Positions 47,701-58,790 of a stretch of 64,000 nt of DNA are shown here, piece after piece. Below the pieces are notes generated by a model. That model made no database searches and was not told the DNA's origin. It was given only the letters and a program-made list of their open reading frames with translations. Source of the stretch: Arbacia lixula (Eukaryota; Echinodermata; Echinoidea; Arbacioida; Arbaciidae); the NCBI GenBank assembly GCA_963669155.1, contig OZ022591.1:4773856-4837855 (forward strand), in the 5' to 3' direction. The translations under genes were made by a program, and so were the position numbers. Each line of letters opens with the position of its first letter. Within the stretch, counting starts at the first letter, position 1.

Positions 47701-50700
47701 ATTTAAACCTGTTACGTAAAGTAAAACCATTCAAAGAGAAAGCAATGGTACTAGAGGCAATTTTTGATCATCAGAAAATAAATGCTATACAAAAATCATG
47801 TCATTGATAACAGCTACAAATCACAATGAATAACATTCAGATATGATATAACTAAACGAGAAAATACAATATTGCATTAATGATATTTGATTCCCACCTT
47901 GATTGTACACAGAACGCACTCATCCTCTTCCTTTGGCTCCCTGTATGAGGTCAATGAAGTAAAAAGAAATGCAAATAGATGTTAACAAAAATGGCATACA
48001 AAAACCCCATTATTTTACTTCTCACAGTACCAAATAAATAGTCATATTTCAATTTCATCCACTAGATATGGATGAACAGTAGGACTTTTAAGTTGGAAGA
48101 TTTTGTTAAGCTGATCTTAAATGATACATATTTAATGGGGATTCTTTTTTTTTTTTGGTTTATTGCAAGACAACTTTCATTAATGGGATGCCCTTGGTAA
48201 TATCAATGTCTACACAGGTAAAAGCCAAGTACTGAAAGTAATCATGAATAATATTGATCTAATACTGGGGTCAGAGGCTATAATGGTTGTGCATTCTTCT
48301 CCTTTTGTTTTTTATTTAAATTATGAATACAGTTTACATGGAAATTCTGACTGTGCAACACGTCACAGCATGAAAAATGCACACAAGATGAATGCCAGTA
48401 CTAGTATAGCAACTCCGGAATCCTGATAGACTGATAGCCTGATAAAGACAAAGTGATGGTTTTAAAATTTACGGTGACATTAAAATCATGCTTGCTGTGC
48501 GTTGCGAGAAAAGCAAGAAAAAAAAGGACACAAAAAAATGAGTGGTTTTACAATATATGTAAATGTGACAGAAGTTAAGAGTTGGTGGACATTACCCTTC
48601 CATGATGCCCAGGTCAGCCATGATGTACATGGTGTTGATGGGGGTGTCGATTACGTGGGAGCTCCTCTGCTGTTCTTCCGTGGGACTCTCCAGGACCAGG
48701 TTGGTCCTCCTCTGGATCAGCACAGGGTCCCCTTGGCTGCATCAGGACAAGAGAGGGAGGGGGGGGGGGGATAAGAGGGTGGAGGGAGATTCTTGCTCGA
48801 GGTTCATATTGTTTGACACTGGTTCACCCTGATTTACCACATCTAGAAAGACATCTTGACGCCCCGACCCACTATTTTGATGTGTTAGCAATGATGCACA
48901 AACGCTGCAAATTGGGGCACATCTTTTCATTCCTACTTCTTTTGAAGTGTCTCAGAACTTTTGAGACCCAGTTTTAAAAAGACGGACACTCCCTCCACAT
49001 TATGTAATTGCATTTCAGACCGAAATCTGACAGAAAGTAAATAGTTGCGAGGATTAATTATGTATATAATTTTGGTTATTTTGAGCTTATTCGTACCTTT
49101 GATGAGGCCATTTCAGAAATTGTAATTTTGAGGAGTTTTTGGAGAATAAAAGGTTTAACAGTATTTAACAGTAACTTATTTATATCAAACAGTTGGAGAT
49201 CTTATGAACACATCAATATGCAACATGTATTTGATAAATTGGGATCTTTGAGTGATTTTCATTTCAATTTTAATCTTTATCTTACCCTTCTCTCTTTCTC
49301 CTCTCCAGTTTCTTCCTCCTCCTTACATTCCTCATCTTCTCTGCTAAAAAGGAAGGATCTTCATTTTGTGACGTTGTTGCCAGACTTTGCTGAACAGAGG
49401 GAAAATAGAAATATAAACGAAAAGCTGTTCTTTAAAGACATGTTAGGCATACACCCAGTAGTAAGGATAGCATGCTCCATCCTGTAAACAAACAAAAAAC
49501 AAAAAAACCTGGTTACCTGTAAACAGGCCTTCAGATCAATAAACTGCCATATTATTGATTATGACTATAAGAACATGTAAGAAATATATTACAGAGATCA
49601 ACGTAGAAGTCTTAGGTGTTAAGAGGTCAAGTTATTCCTATATAGGCAGTACATTGTTAGTTCATCTCTCTCTTTCTTTGAAATGGCTACTCCCCTGCCC
49701 GACCTGCAAACAACATGCAAGTAGACCACGTATCTTGTTCCTGCTCGGTACTCCTCTTCACTGCACCCACGGTGAAAGGTGAAAGGGGGTTCCAGCGGAT
49801 TAAACAAACATTAAAAAAAAACACAGGAAGATTGCATTTCTTGTCTCCTTTCAGGAGCTTTTATATACACAGGATTGAGCGTGCAACGTTTGTCTCTACC
49901 TCCTCTCTGTGGGTGAAGCTATCGTGGTCCGTGTAGCTGAACAGCCTCTTAGTCTTCCTTCCACCGGCCTCCTTCTGCTCCTTGATGTCCTTGAAGTACT
50001 TCTGTTCCAGGGGCCCCTGACATGACGCCTCATTGGAGTACAGCTGCACCTCCCGCCGACTGAATACTTTCTCCTGCCACCCAAACACGAAGCTCTCCTC
50101 GTTGTTGGTGCTGGCCTTGGTCTTAGCTGCATTTACAATTGTAAAAAAAGACAAAATAAAACTTTAACAATAAAATACACAAATAACTAGAGCAATTCGA
50201 CTGCCACGCAGTCGATAAATATGCCTCCGCCTCTTTGCTATTCTCAGAAAATGTGTATGTTTGGTGAGCAATGTACCATTGCTCCTATGTGAAATGAAAA
50301 TATCACATTTTCTTTTTTCAAGTTTAGCTAAGTTTGGCAATGTTCATTGACTTTTGACCTCTTATTTCTATGACTTCCAATCTAACCAGTCTGTCTAAAT
50401 CCATCCTTGCATCAATTTTATTTAAAATTAGCCAATTTGGGTTGAAGTTTATTGACCTTTGACCTTTCAGGAATTTTACCTAAACTTCACCAGTCTACCT
50501 CCATAAAGTGATACATCTCTGTAACTAGGTTTGGTTTGAATTGAATCATCAGTATTGGATTCAATATGAAAAATATCTCTTTGGGGGCAATTTTTAGCCA
50601 ATTTTGGCAAAGTTTATTGACCTTTGATCCCCGACCTTTGAGAAATTTCACCAAAAATGTCATCAGTCTAGCAGTGATCCATCTTTGCACCATGTTTGGT

Positions 50701-53700
50701 TGGTATTGCTCCAATAGGTTTGGATATCTTTTAAAAATTATCACTTTGGGGGCAATTTTTAGCTAATTTTTGGCAAAGTTCATGGACCTTTGACCTTTGA
50801 ACTCTCAGGAGTTTTACCTAAACTTTCACCAGTCTACCTCCATGAAGTGATACATCTCTGTACCATGTTTAGTTAGAATTGTGACATTGGATTTGGATTT
50901 GGAATTATTGTGAAAAATATCAATTTTTGCAAAGTTCATTGACCTTTGACCTCTGACCTTCCAGGAATTTCACCAACAATGTCACCAGTCTACCCCCAAG
51001 TAGTGATCCATCGTTTCACTATGTTTGGTTGGAATTGCACCATTGGATTTGGATTTATTGTGAAAAATTTAAAGTTTGGGGCAATTTCTAGCCAATTTTG
51101 GCAAAGTTCATTAACCTTTGACCTCTGAACTTTCAGGAATTTTACCAAAAATGTCACCAGTCTATCCACTAGTAGTGATCTATCTTTGTACCATGTTTAA
51201 TGGAAATTGCATTCTTGGATTTGCATTTACTGTGAAAAAGGTCAATTTTTGGCAAATTTTCACAAATTTCATTGACCTTTGACCTCTGACCTTTCAGGAA
51301 TTTTACCAAAAATGTCACCAGTCTATCCCCAAGTAGTGATCCATATTTGTACCATGTTTAATGACAATTGCATCCTTGGATTTGGATTTATTGTGGAAAA
51401 GGTCATTTTTGGGCAATTTTTACAAAGTTCATTGACCTTTGACCTCAATCAGATTTGACCCCAATTTTACACACTTCATTAGTTTTATGCAATACATACA
51501 TGAACCAAGTTTGAAGCAAATCTGCTTGACGGTTCTCAAGATATTGCCTAAACGGATTCGGGACGGACGGACGGACGTACGGACGGACGGACGGACAACC
51601 CGAAAACATAATGCCTCCGGCCACTTCGTGGCGGAGGCATAAAAATTATCTTGATATACTTTGATTATTGTCACAGCACCATTGTGCGTTTGCTTGTGTT
51701 TTGTTGTTTTTTCTATCATAAATTATAATCAAACACTGCAACTTTGACTGCACTATTCATATTTCATGCTGTAAAGGTGCATCCAGTCATTCCAAGCCTT
51801 GTCATCATTTCTGGAAGTGTCCATCATCTTCTGATTTAACCTCAATTAGTAAATTGTGTGTGTTTGCTGTTGTGAAATATCAAGAATGAATTTGAACTTG
51901 AATACCTGTAAAGATATGCACTGATAACTTATGATGCACTCATTGGAAATGTCGAGTTGCACAACATAATATTATATACGATCAAACTTATGCACGAAGA
52001 CCACAACTGCAATTTTAAAGACTTTCACATGATAAGGATCAACTTTTTGTGTCATACATGTAGTTAGCACATACCACAATGCTTCTAAAAGTCGAGAATG
52101 ATAACAGTTTATATAACTGAATATCCTTCCAATCAGTCAATATCTAATGATGTAGCACTGGCCTCACCTTTTGCTGCTTCCTTCCCCTTCTTGCCTTTCT
52201 TTCCCGCTCCGCTCTTGCCAGCACCATCCCCCTTGCTGCCCAAGTCCTTCAGGGGAATTCCCTCCTCCCCCTCCAACCCCTCCCCCTCCTCCCCACCATC
52301 CTGAGAGTAGGCAGTAGGAACAAGGCTCGAACCTGTGACCCGCTTCAAATGAATGCTGTGGATAAATACAAAAAAACCCCAAAATATAGAAGAAGCAACT
52401 TGGCTTGATGCCAATGTTTCAATCCGCAGGTGACATGTTTTCTTGAATGTGTAGCGTCTCTGCTACTTATTTGTCTACTTTTCATCAGTTCATAATTGTA
52501 CAGTAAGTTTTCGTTGTCTTACAAGTAATGGTCTATGTGTTAACATCTGAGTTAGATTTTGCATAGCAATCCAACATGGATGCCAAAGTGTTGTTTCTTT
52601 TATGTATTGCGCAATCATGCCCTGGGCATCCAGGTCGCTGGACGTCACGTGATGTCTGGTGTCTGAAAAGTATGTTAATCATATATTCATGATCGATTTT
52701 AACTCTCACTTATAAAATATGGTAATTAATACGCGATGTCACGTGAGTGCATAAACCAATGAATGGTTGAGCTGAGTGGGCGATTTGGGGACTGAAATTT
52801 TCCTTCTCCCTCTCGCATTCTGAACCATCGAACGCTACGCTGCGTAACCAGTGCTTCTATGCAGAGCATTTTTGTCTTCATCGGCTACGAGGCCCTGACA
52901 ATTCGTACCCGGCTCGCTGCCGCGGGTAACCAGCCTTCATGTTGCTATACAGCAGATGTCAACGTCTTTCGCTTACAAGTATAGCGAACTGATATTTTGT
53001 TGCAGCAATCCGAGCGGCTGTTTTTCGACGAATGCTTCATTGTTTCACCACGTAAAGTCCTACGATTTCCCGCTCTACGGACTGTACAACACGATTTATT
53101 TGCCTGCCGTTTCATCCAACTTCTGGACAGAATTGGCGCGAGCTAGAACGCCAGGACGACCCCGATTTGCGATCTGATCTTCATCTACATACTGCAAGTC
53201 AGCTCATCTGACGCCGTGTCACAGAGCCAGCGGACTTGTTTATGAACTTTCATCGACCGAACATTGCCCTGCTGTCGTTGAATTTCAGCAGGGGTTGACC
53301 CGGGGGTTGACTCGTCCCAACATCGAACTTTAGCCCACGCATCACTCCCGTAGACTATTGCAAACTTAGCTAGCCTCTAGTCCTTTAGCCCACGCATAAC
53401 TCACGTAGACTATTTAATTTGGTGAGATCGTTCACATCACTGCATTGATGATTTGACTTGCGTATATGAATCAACCGTTTATTGTTTATGTCATTTTGAA
53501 CGTTATATACCCTTAACGTAAACACTTTGTGACCGACATTTTTGAACGCTAGCCTACATTTAATTGGTTGTCGTATCTTAACTGTGATTTTGCATTTTAA
53601 ACCTATGTTACACCGATTTGGTGATAAGTGACGTTTACTTGTTTAGTGAAATCAACGGCTCTCTGGTTAATTCCGATATTATTTGTAGCATGATATAAGA

Positions 53701-54741
53701 AATAAGATAAGTTACAAGCGCCATCTCGAACCTTTGAATTAGGTAAATCCGTGCATTCATTTGCATTCTTTTGTGACTTGGCTATTTTACTTAACGGCCA
53801 ATTTAACAGTTAGTCTGATTAGTTTTGCCGGTTGCCTTAGCCGTGGCACACGTCTTGATTCCGACGTGCCGGTCGACAACCGCGGCATATTTCAACGGCC
53901 GATTTTTACTCCACATTTAGGGATATTTTCGAATAAACCGTGTACTGATGTTTTAGCTGAAACAATATAAATTGTTAACCTAGACAGTATTTATATTGTG
54001 CGTTGATTGAGACCCTTTTGGCATACCTCAAATTCTTCAGTTAAACCGAGAATGTGACTTAACCAGAGGTGGCCTACCGCATTCATTGTACAACCATTTG
54101 CTTCGATTTGTGAATGACTTTATTTGCCCATGATTTCTTGATTTCTGGAGAAAGAAATATATAACACCAGAAATCACAGATTTGTGTGTCTTACTGTTTG
54201 TGTGTCCTTGTCCTAGTGAGATCACAAAAGTAAAAAGTGTGTGGAGGAGGCGAACAAAATTCCTTCTGATTGCTTGCTTGCTGTTTGATTTGGCACAGCG
54301 ATTGATTTGAATGATTTCGTGCATGATAACCGTAAATTTGACATTGCATTGAGAATACATTTGATTTATGATAAACATCACCTCATTCCCCACAAATGTT
54401 ACCAAATCAGGAACAAAATAGAAATGTACTAAAATGCCAAAATGTACTTGATAACCTTCTTCAGATCATGCATCCATTTGTGGTAAGGACACATTCAAGA
54501 TGTAAAAAACACTCTTCATTTGGAGAATTTTATTTGCTCTGGAAGCAAAAATATCTCTTAATGAAAGAAAAGGCAATAGTAATTAATTTGAAAACATGGC
54601 CTCTCACAAGAATAGATAGATTTCCTGGCCTATGCTGGCCATTTGATTCTAGAATAGTGGCACTTACCTGATTTTCAGGTTCTTTATTGGGTCCAGTGAG
54701 CGATAGTAAGATGTCCCAAAGTCCCCTGCACTATCCCCCAT
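40492..54741 (-). CDS. MKS1: MKS1 (Meckel syndrome type 1 protein), B9-domain transition-zone protein
   Basis: MKS1 works with B9D1 and B9D2 in the ciliary transition-zone gate; loss in human causes Meckel and Bardet-Biedl syndromes. Coding exons on the minus strand: 54668-54741, 52168-52355, 49900-50126, 49286-49389, 48596-48736, 47898-47940, 46969-47196, 46285-46390, 45134-45204, 43996-44182, 43169-43385, 42257-42316, 41588-41625, 40492-40553. They total 1746 nt, or 581 aa, against 559 in human, with every phase consistent. Family blocks: [113 protein letters not shown] and a C-terminal helix [16 protein letters not shown]. The B9 domain is about residues 336-528. Exon 2 adds a Lys/Gly-rich stretch. 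The exon 10 acceptor could be 3 nt further in, since GAAGGAG offers two AGs. Confidence 0.95.
40683..40974. mobile_element. TTAA-flanked foldback element with ~95-bp arms
   Basis: TTAA at 40679-40682 and 40975-40978. The arms start AGGGCATATACTGTACTGGG, are near-perfect inverted repeats, and leave a short loop. It lies in MKS1 intron 13, about 130 bp upstream (in gene order) of the last exon. Confidence 0.8.
41157..41553. mobile_element. TIR element carrying telomere-like CCTAAC repeats
   Basis: Perfect 22-bp TIRs beginning AATTCTCCCTATCGCATATA at both ends, about 397 bp apart. The interior has 90 bp of degenerate CCTAAC/CCTGAC hexamers (41310-41395). It lies in MKS1 intron 13, directly before exon 13 of the intron's donor side. 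Confidence 0.75.
41800..42236. repeat. About 72-bp tandem repeat in MKS1 intron 12
   Basis: Six units of the type ATTGGCTTACTACACATCTT / GAGAGTTAACCCTTACATTA. The array stops 21 bp from the exon 12 border at 42257. Confidence 0.9.
42521..43168 (-). repeat. MKS1: 122-bp array made from the MKS1 exon 11 3' end
   Basis: Five extra copies lie downstream (minus strand) of exon 11, starting at each 122-bp step. Each holds 76 nt of exon 11 (GTGTTGAGCAGGTTCAG through CAGCAAAGCAG), the GTAGG donor and 46 nt of intron. Copies differ at only a few positions. The antisense 70-aa frames seen repeatedly here come from the array. Confidence 0.95.
43655..43975 (-). repeat. Fragment of the CCGTCCGTCCGT repeat family
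   Basis: On the plus strand it reads GTGGCCAATGGAATTATGTT, TGTCCGTCTGTCC, AATATTTTGAGAACC and AAAGGTCAAAGGTCAACGAA. The same order is found inverted at 51415-51640. It lies in MKS1 intron 10. Confidence 0.65.
44240..44300 (-). repeat. MKS1: Copy of the MKS1 exon 10 acceptor and exon start
   Basis: On the minus strand GAATGTAGGAGTACACAGCC repeats the exon 10 border (GAATGAAGGAGTACACAGCC) 101 bp upstream. About 60 bp of flanking intron is also shared. The copy has a better acceptor (TAG) than the exon itself. Confidence 0.8.
44327..44549. mobile_element. CTGTATACG MITE copy 2
   Basis: TA-flanked ends CTGTATAC and GTATACAG, with the interior inverted relative to 23869-24049 (AATTTTTTGCGAATCAGGAC near the left end). 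It lies in MKS1 intron 9. Confidence 0.75.
44803..45100. mobile_element. GGTGTCCC TIR family, copy 1
   Basis: Begins ACAGGGTGTCCCATTTGC and shares several blocks with 45974-46260. The right end is not clear. It lies in MKS1 intron 9. Confidence 0.55.
45265..45600. repeat. GGA/GAGA-rich tandem low-complexity tract
   Basis: Repeats of GAGGAGGAGAAG and AGAGATGTGTAAAAGGTTGA spread over 300 bp, plus a pure GGA run at 45376-45400. It lies in MKS1 intron 8. Confidence 0.85.
45974..46260. mobile_element. GGTGTCCC TIR family, copy 2 (both ends present)
   Basis: Left GACGGGGTGTCCCATTTGC and right GCAAAAGGGACACCATGTC are imperfect inverted repeats. The copy ends 25 bp from the MKS1 exon 8 donor at 46285. 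Confidence 0.65.
47258..47440. mobile_element. GGTGTCCC TIR family, copy 3
   Basis: ACAGGGTGTCCCATTTGC followed by the shared GTCATGAAACTCAGCAG and CATAGCTTC blocks. It lies in MKS1 intron 6 and its right end is not resolved. Confidence 0.55.
50193..51646 (-). repeat. 1.45-kb repeat with ATGCCTCCG ends and internal ~130-bp tandem units
   Basis: ATATGCCTCCGCC near 50218 and GGCGGAGGCATAA near 51640 are inverted ends. Between them lie about nine units reading TTCATTGACCTTTGACCT, TTTTACCAAAAATGTCACC, AGTAGTGATCCATCTTTG and GGATTTGGATTTATTGTG. A (GGAC)n run, GGACGGACGGACGGAC, sits near 51575. It lies in MKS1 intron 2. Confidence 0.8.
52590..54000. other. Unassigned stretch in MKS1 intron 1 with higher GC
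   Basis: Richer in CG dinucleotides than the surroundings, with short palindromes such as ACGTCACGTGATGTC and a duplicated TAGCCCACGCAT...CGTAGACTATT block (53332-53415). No protein or splice signal is convincing. It may be an old inserted element, but I found no matching ends. Confidence 0.3.
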
Positions 54742-54784
54742 TCTGGCTACCAGTAGGCAAATCTGTTTCAAAAGTTGGAACATT

Positions 54785-54798
54785 GTTACAATAGCAAA
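54785..54798 (-). promoter_or_regulatory. MKS1: Candidate RFX X-box near the MKS1 start
   Basis: GTTACAATAGCAAA, 44-57 bp upstream of the ATG, matches 12 of 14 positions of RYYNYYATRRNRAC. Such partial matches are common by chance. Confidence 0.25.
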
Positions 54799-54974
54799 AA
54801 GTTCACATTTGTACCCACCATGGGGAGCACAAGTCTCTGTAATTTGCTGTAAAGATCATTATACCACAATGGTCCTGCACTGTACACATCCAGATCCAGA
54901 TGTGTTATACTGGTGCTTAAAGATTCGTATCTTCAAAAGTTCAAGGAATTTGGGCAGGCCAGGCACAAAACGTA

Positions 54975-55204
54975 CACTACAGCTTAAAGGAATTGGCATA
55001 TAGGGAAAGGGAGAGGGGAGAAAGGGAAGGAGCCGCAGTTCTGAACCGCGGTACATCTTTTCCAGTTCAGCACGAAACACGATGTTTTAGCCTAAAAAGC
55101 TTCATGTTTTATGCCGGACTGGACAAAATATACCGCAGTTTAAAACTGTGGCTCCTTCCCTTTCCCTTTCCCTAGGCTATATGCCAATTCCTGTGAGCTG
55201 TACC
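54975..55204. mobile_element. Palindromic MITE, family A copy 5
   Basis: TA then CACTACAGCTTAAAGGAATT at the left; the mirrored right arm ends CCTGTGAGCTGTA. It lies 230 bp upstream of the MKS1 start codon. Confidence 0.8.
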
Positions 55205-55210
55205 TTTACT

Positions 55211-55405
55211 GTTCTTTTATCGCAACTTGTTCGCAAGGCATGATGGGACAGAATTCTAAAAGTATGCTAGCATTCAGCGATATCAGCAATATTGCTGCGG
55301 TCATTGTTTACAACGTTAGCGTAAAGTTCAGTCATTTTCATGTTACGCTAGCATACTACTAGAAATTTAGAATTCCGTCCCATCATGCCTTGCGCTGCAA
55401 GAACC
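55211..55405. mobile_element. Foldback element (GGCATGATGGGAC arms)
   Basis: GCAAGGCATGATGGGACAG plus TATGCTAGC at the left, and the inverse CTAGCATA and GTCCCATCATGCCTTGCG at the right, enclose about 70 bp. It follows the family A copy directly. Confidence 0.75.
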
Positions 55406-55468
55406 GCAATGCATAAAGGTACGAATTACACGCCACACCCCCTCCCAGCAAGTATTACACATGTAACA

Positions 55469-55564
55469 GTACGAATATTCAACACAATGTTCAACACGAA
55501 TATTCAACACAAATATTCAACACGAATATTCAACACAAATATTCAACACGAATATTCAACACAC
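55469..55564. repeat. 14-bp tandem repeat
   Basis: AATATTCAACACGA / AATATTCAACACAA alternating, about six units. Confidence 0.9.
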
Positions 55565-56699
55565 ACGTAAATAAACAAGTGGGACAACATCATTACCACC
55601 TAAAGCTAACACCCACGATAAATGTTTCAATTGAACCCTTTTTATATTCGAAAATAATGTGGTCAATCACGAACAATAGTAGATAAAGAATGTGTTCATA
55701 ATTTACCTCGGGATTTTCTTACACGAAAATTGTCATCGTTGCATGTATCTCGATCAGTTATGTTTTGCCAGTGACCGCGGAATGCACATTTTAACACACT
55801 ACCGTATGAGGGCGTACCTCATGTAAACAATCACATGCACAGCCCAACGAACTAAAACCCGTGACTAAAACATATGTAACGATCACAATTACAGACTATC
55901 AATCCAAAAAAGAATGAAGAGTATTAAAAGCTACGCTTTAAAGGCCTGGTCAGTCATAGAGCAATAAACATAAAGCAGTAGACGAATACCAAGCAGTATG
56001 GAGCACTTACTAGAAAAGCTCAAGACCGAGAATTAAGCCATAAGGAGGATATGGCCGATATGGCTGCCAATTGTCACCCCGAAGACGGCACCTGATGCTT
56101 TGTTAGTTGTCCCGCTTTCTTGTTCGTTTTATTTATTTAATTTTTTTTTTCAAAACTGTTTTTTATTCAATATTGAACATCTATCAATTTCTTTCTCTGC
56201 CGCTTCGGTGTTCTTTCTGAATTAAATCTTAAACATACATGCACAAGAACTTATGTAATTGAGGATTTTAGGAACTGAATCATACTATTGGGATATATCT
56301 GAAAAATGTTAATGAGAGATGCTTCTCTGGTTAGGCGTTTTACCCCCCCCCCCCCTCCTTGAGATCTCAAGATTTTTAATGGAGTTATTGAAGGTTTGGG
56401 GGATAAACCCCCCTCCCCTTTTGCCAAAAGCTAGATCCGCCCCTAAAGTTATGGTTGTTGTCGTTATCGGAACATTGGAATTTGGGGGAGGCAGATTGGC
56501 AACTCGTTTGTGAGGCTGTCACAAATCAAGGATGATATTTTGCACATTATGCACTTTCCTGCTATTATTTTGCATATTTTGATATCCAAGATATCATATC
56601 TTTTCTTCAACATATTGATTAACTAATGTTTTTGCCCAATTGATTGCAACATGCATGTACTGGTTTACGTATAAATACTAATGTCATATTATACCGTTT

Positions 56700-57180
56700 A
56701 CATTCCCCATCCATCTCTCACTCTCTCTCCCAACTTTACCCATCTACCGCTCTCTCTCTCTCTCTCTCTCTTACCTCCCTCCTCTATCCCTAACCCTCTC
56801 TTTCTCTCTCCTTCCTTCCCCCATACCTCTCACTCTCTCTTTTTCTCTCCCACTTTCCCCCATCTATCTTTCTTTCTCTCTCCCACTTCCCCCATTTATC
56901 TCCCATTCTCTCTCTTACCTCCCCCATCGATCTCTCACTCTCTCTTTCTCTCTCCCAACTTTACCCAATCTCTGTCTCTCCCACCTTCCCCCTCTATCTA
57001 TAACTCTCTCTTTCTCTCTCTTACCTCCCCCTTCTATCCCTCTCTTTATCTCTCCTACCTTCCCCCCATCTATCTATCACTCTCTATTTCTCTCTCCCAC
57101 CTTCCCCCATCAATCTCTCACTCTCTGTCTTTCTCCCTCTCACCTCCCCTCCCCCTATCTTTCCCCCTTTCCCTTCTGGT
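56700..57180. repeat. CT-rich low-complexity tract
   Basis: Irregular TCTCTC/CCTCCCCC repeats. The 185-aa Ser/Leu/Pro open frame over it is an artefact. Confidence 0.9.
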
Positions 57181-58339
57181 GAATCTAATTTTAGATAGCA
57201 TTCGTGTACTTTGTGTGCAATTTCTGGTTAAACCATAAAGCTATTGTTACCATTTATTATTTTTTTTTTCAATTTTGATCACCGCTGATTTATGCGGAGT
57301 AGAAACGGCGAAGGATAATTTGTTTTAACAAAGTTTGGTAAATTCAATTTCAAATCAACCGAGCTGACATTAATGCTATTAATATATCATAGATCACTTG
57401 ACAATAAATACAAAACAATATAATGCAGAGATTCAATAAAAACAAAAATCATTCGGTAGATTTATTTCAGATGCCACGCCAGGGCAAACATATCATATTT
57501 ATCACATCATTTAAATCAATACAATGTATTAATTTGTTTCCAACTGAACTCCCACAAAGGAGCCAAAAGTACAAAGAGGAAGAAATTTCACACGATAAAA
57601 TTCACACACAATCGAATTTGAAAGCACGATACAAAATGCATTTTATGCAATACAACTTTATAGAAACACTTAAGTGCTTTGGCAAGTTGAGTCAACTCGT
57701 AACATAATACATATCAAACGTTGGGTAAATAATATCTAGTCTCTATCAAGAGAAGTACACCTTTGATGGATGAAAGGACAACTCTTTGTGATGATAGAGG
57801 ATAGTCAAAATGTGATATTTACTCTTGTATACTGAGAAACACATTTACGGTCTATGGAAGGACGGAGTTTGAGCCATTCAATAAAAGCATTCAACTTGCA
57901 TTACCAGTATAGCGACGAGCATGAAAAACAAGTCATTCTTTTGAAGACAGTATGTTTTAGGTGTGCACACAGTGGGCGTGCTATCACTCAAAAGTGAAAG
58001 CATAATTTGGTAATGATTACATCAAAGTCCATTTCCCTGATTTGCAATATTAACCCTCATGCTACCAAGGCTTTAAAAAATCCATTGACCATTAAAAAGT
58101 CAACATTTGATTAATTTACATGTATCTCTATTGCTACCGTGGTGTTGATATAGTTGGAATAAAAAAAACGTGTCTATATAGTATTTATCTTTGTCATAGA
58201 TTCGTAATGAGACCTAAATTTCGATATGATTCTGGCATCATGTCACGGTCAGTACATTAGCATACTTCTATCTGGCAAGGTTAAAAATAAAAGTTGCACT
58301 GGTAACGTCATGCAGCATATCTTTCTTTTGTTAAATGAT

Positions 58340-58790
58340 TGTAGAGCTACCTGTATTCTCCTTCAAAGGCTTATGGATTCTCTTCATGTCAACAACAGTG
58401 CATCTTGCAACTTAACTTTTGACCTTGGCTATTTTCTGATTGAAGGTACATTTACATAATTATATCAACTCTGGTATCAGTACATGGAGAAATAAACTGT
58501 TTTTGTCATACAGTACCACTTTTTCTTTGTTTAATAATAGTCTCCATGACAACGACAGTGCATCTTGCAACTTAACTATTAACCTTGGCCCATTTTTTTA
58601 TTGAATTTATCATACCCTGATTGCATTGTGATATCAACTTGGCTATCAGTGCATAGAGATATAAGATGCTATTATCCTGCCGTGTCCCTTTTTTTCGTCC
58701 TTGCTTTTGAATAATTGTAAGGCTATTCTCTTTCAAAGAAAGACGAATACTCTCCGTGGCAACAGCAGTGCATCTTACAAAATATAAAAC
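58340..58790. repeat. Three-copy degenerate tandem repeat, about 160-210 bp
   Basis: The block TTCAAAG...CTCYRTGNCAACNNCAGTGCATCTT-AACTTAAC recurs at about 58380, 58540 and 58750. The middle copy contains GTTGTCATGGAGAC on the minus strand, a full match to the RFX X-box pattern. Confidence 0.6.

Noticed and set aside
52956-53177. 73-aa plus-strand frame in MKS1 intron 1
   Set aside because: No recognisable family, no splice partners, antisense to MKS1.
56681-57238. 185-aa plus-strand frame
   Set aside because: Ser/Leu/Pro low complexity from the CT-rich tract, with no splice or start context.
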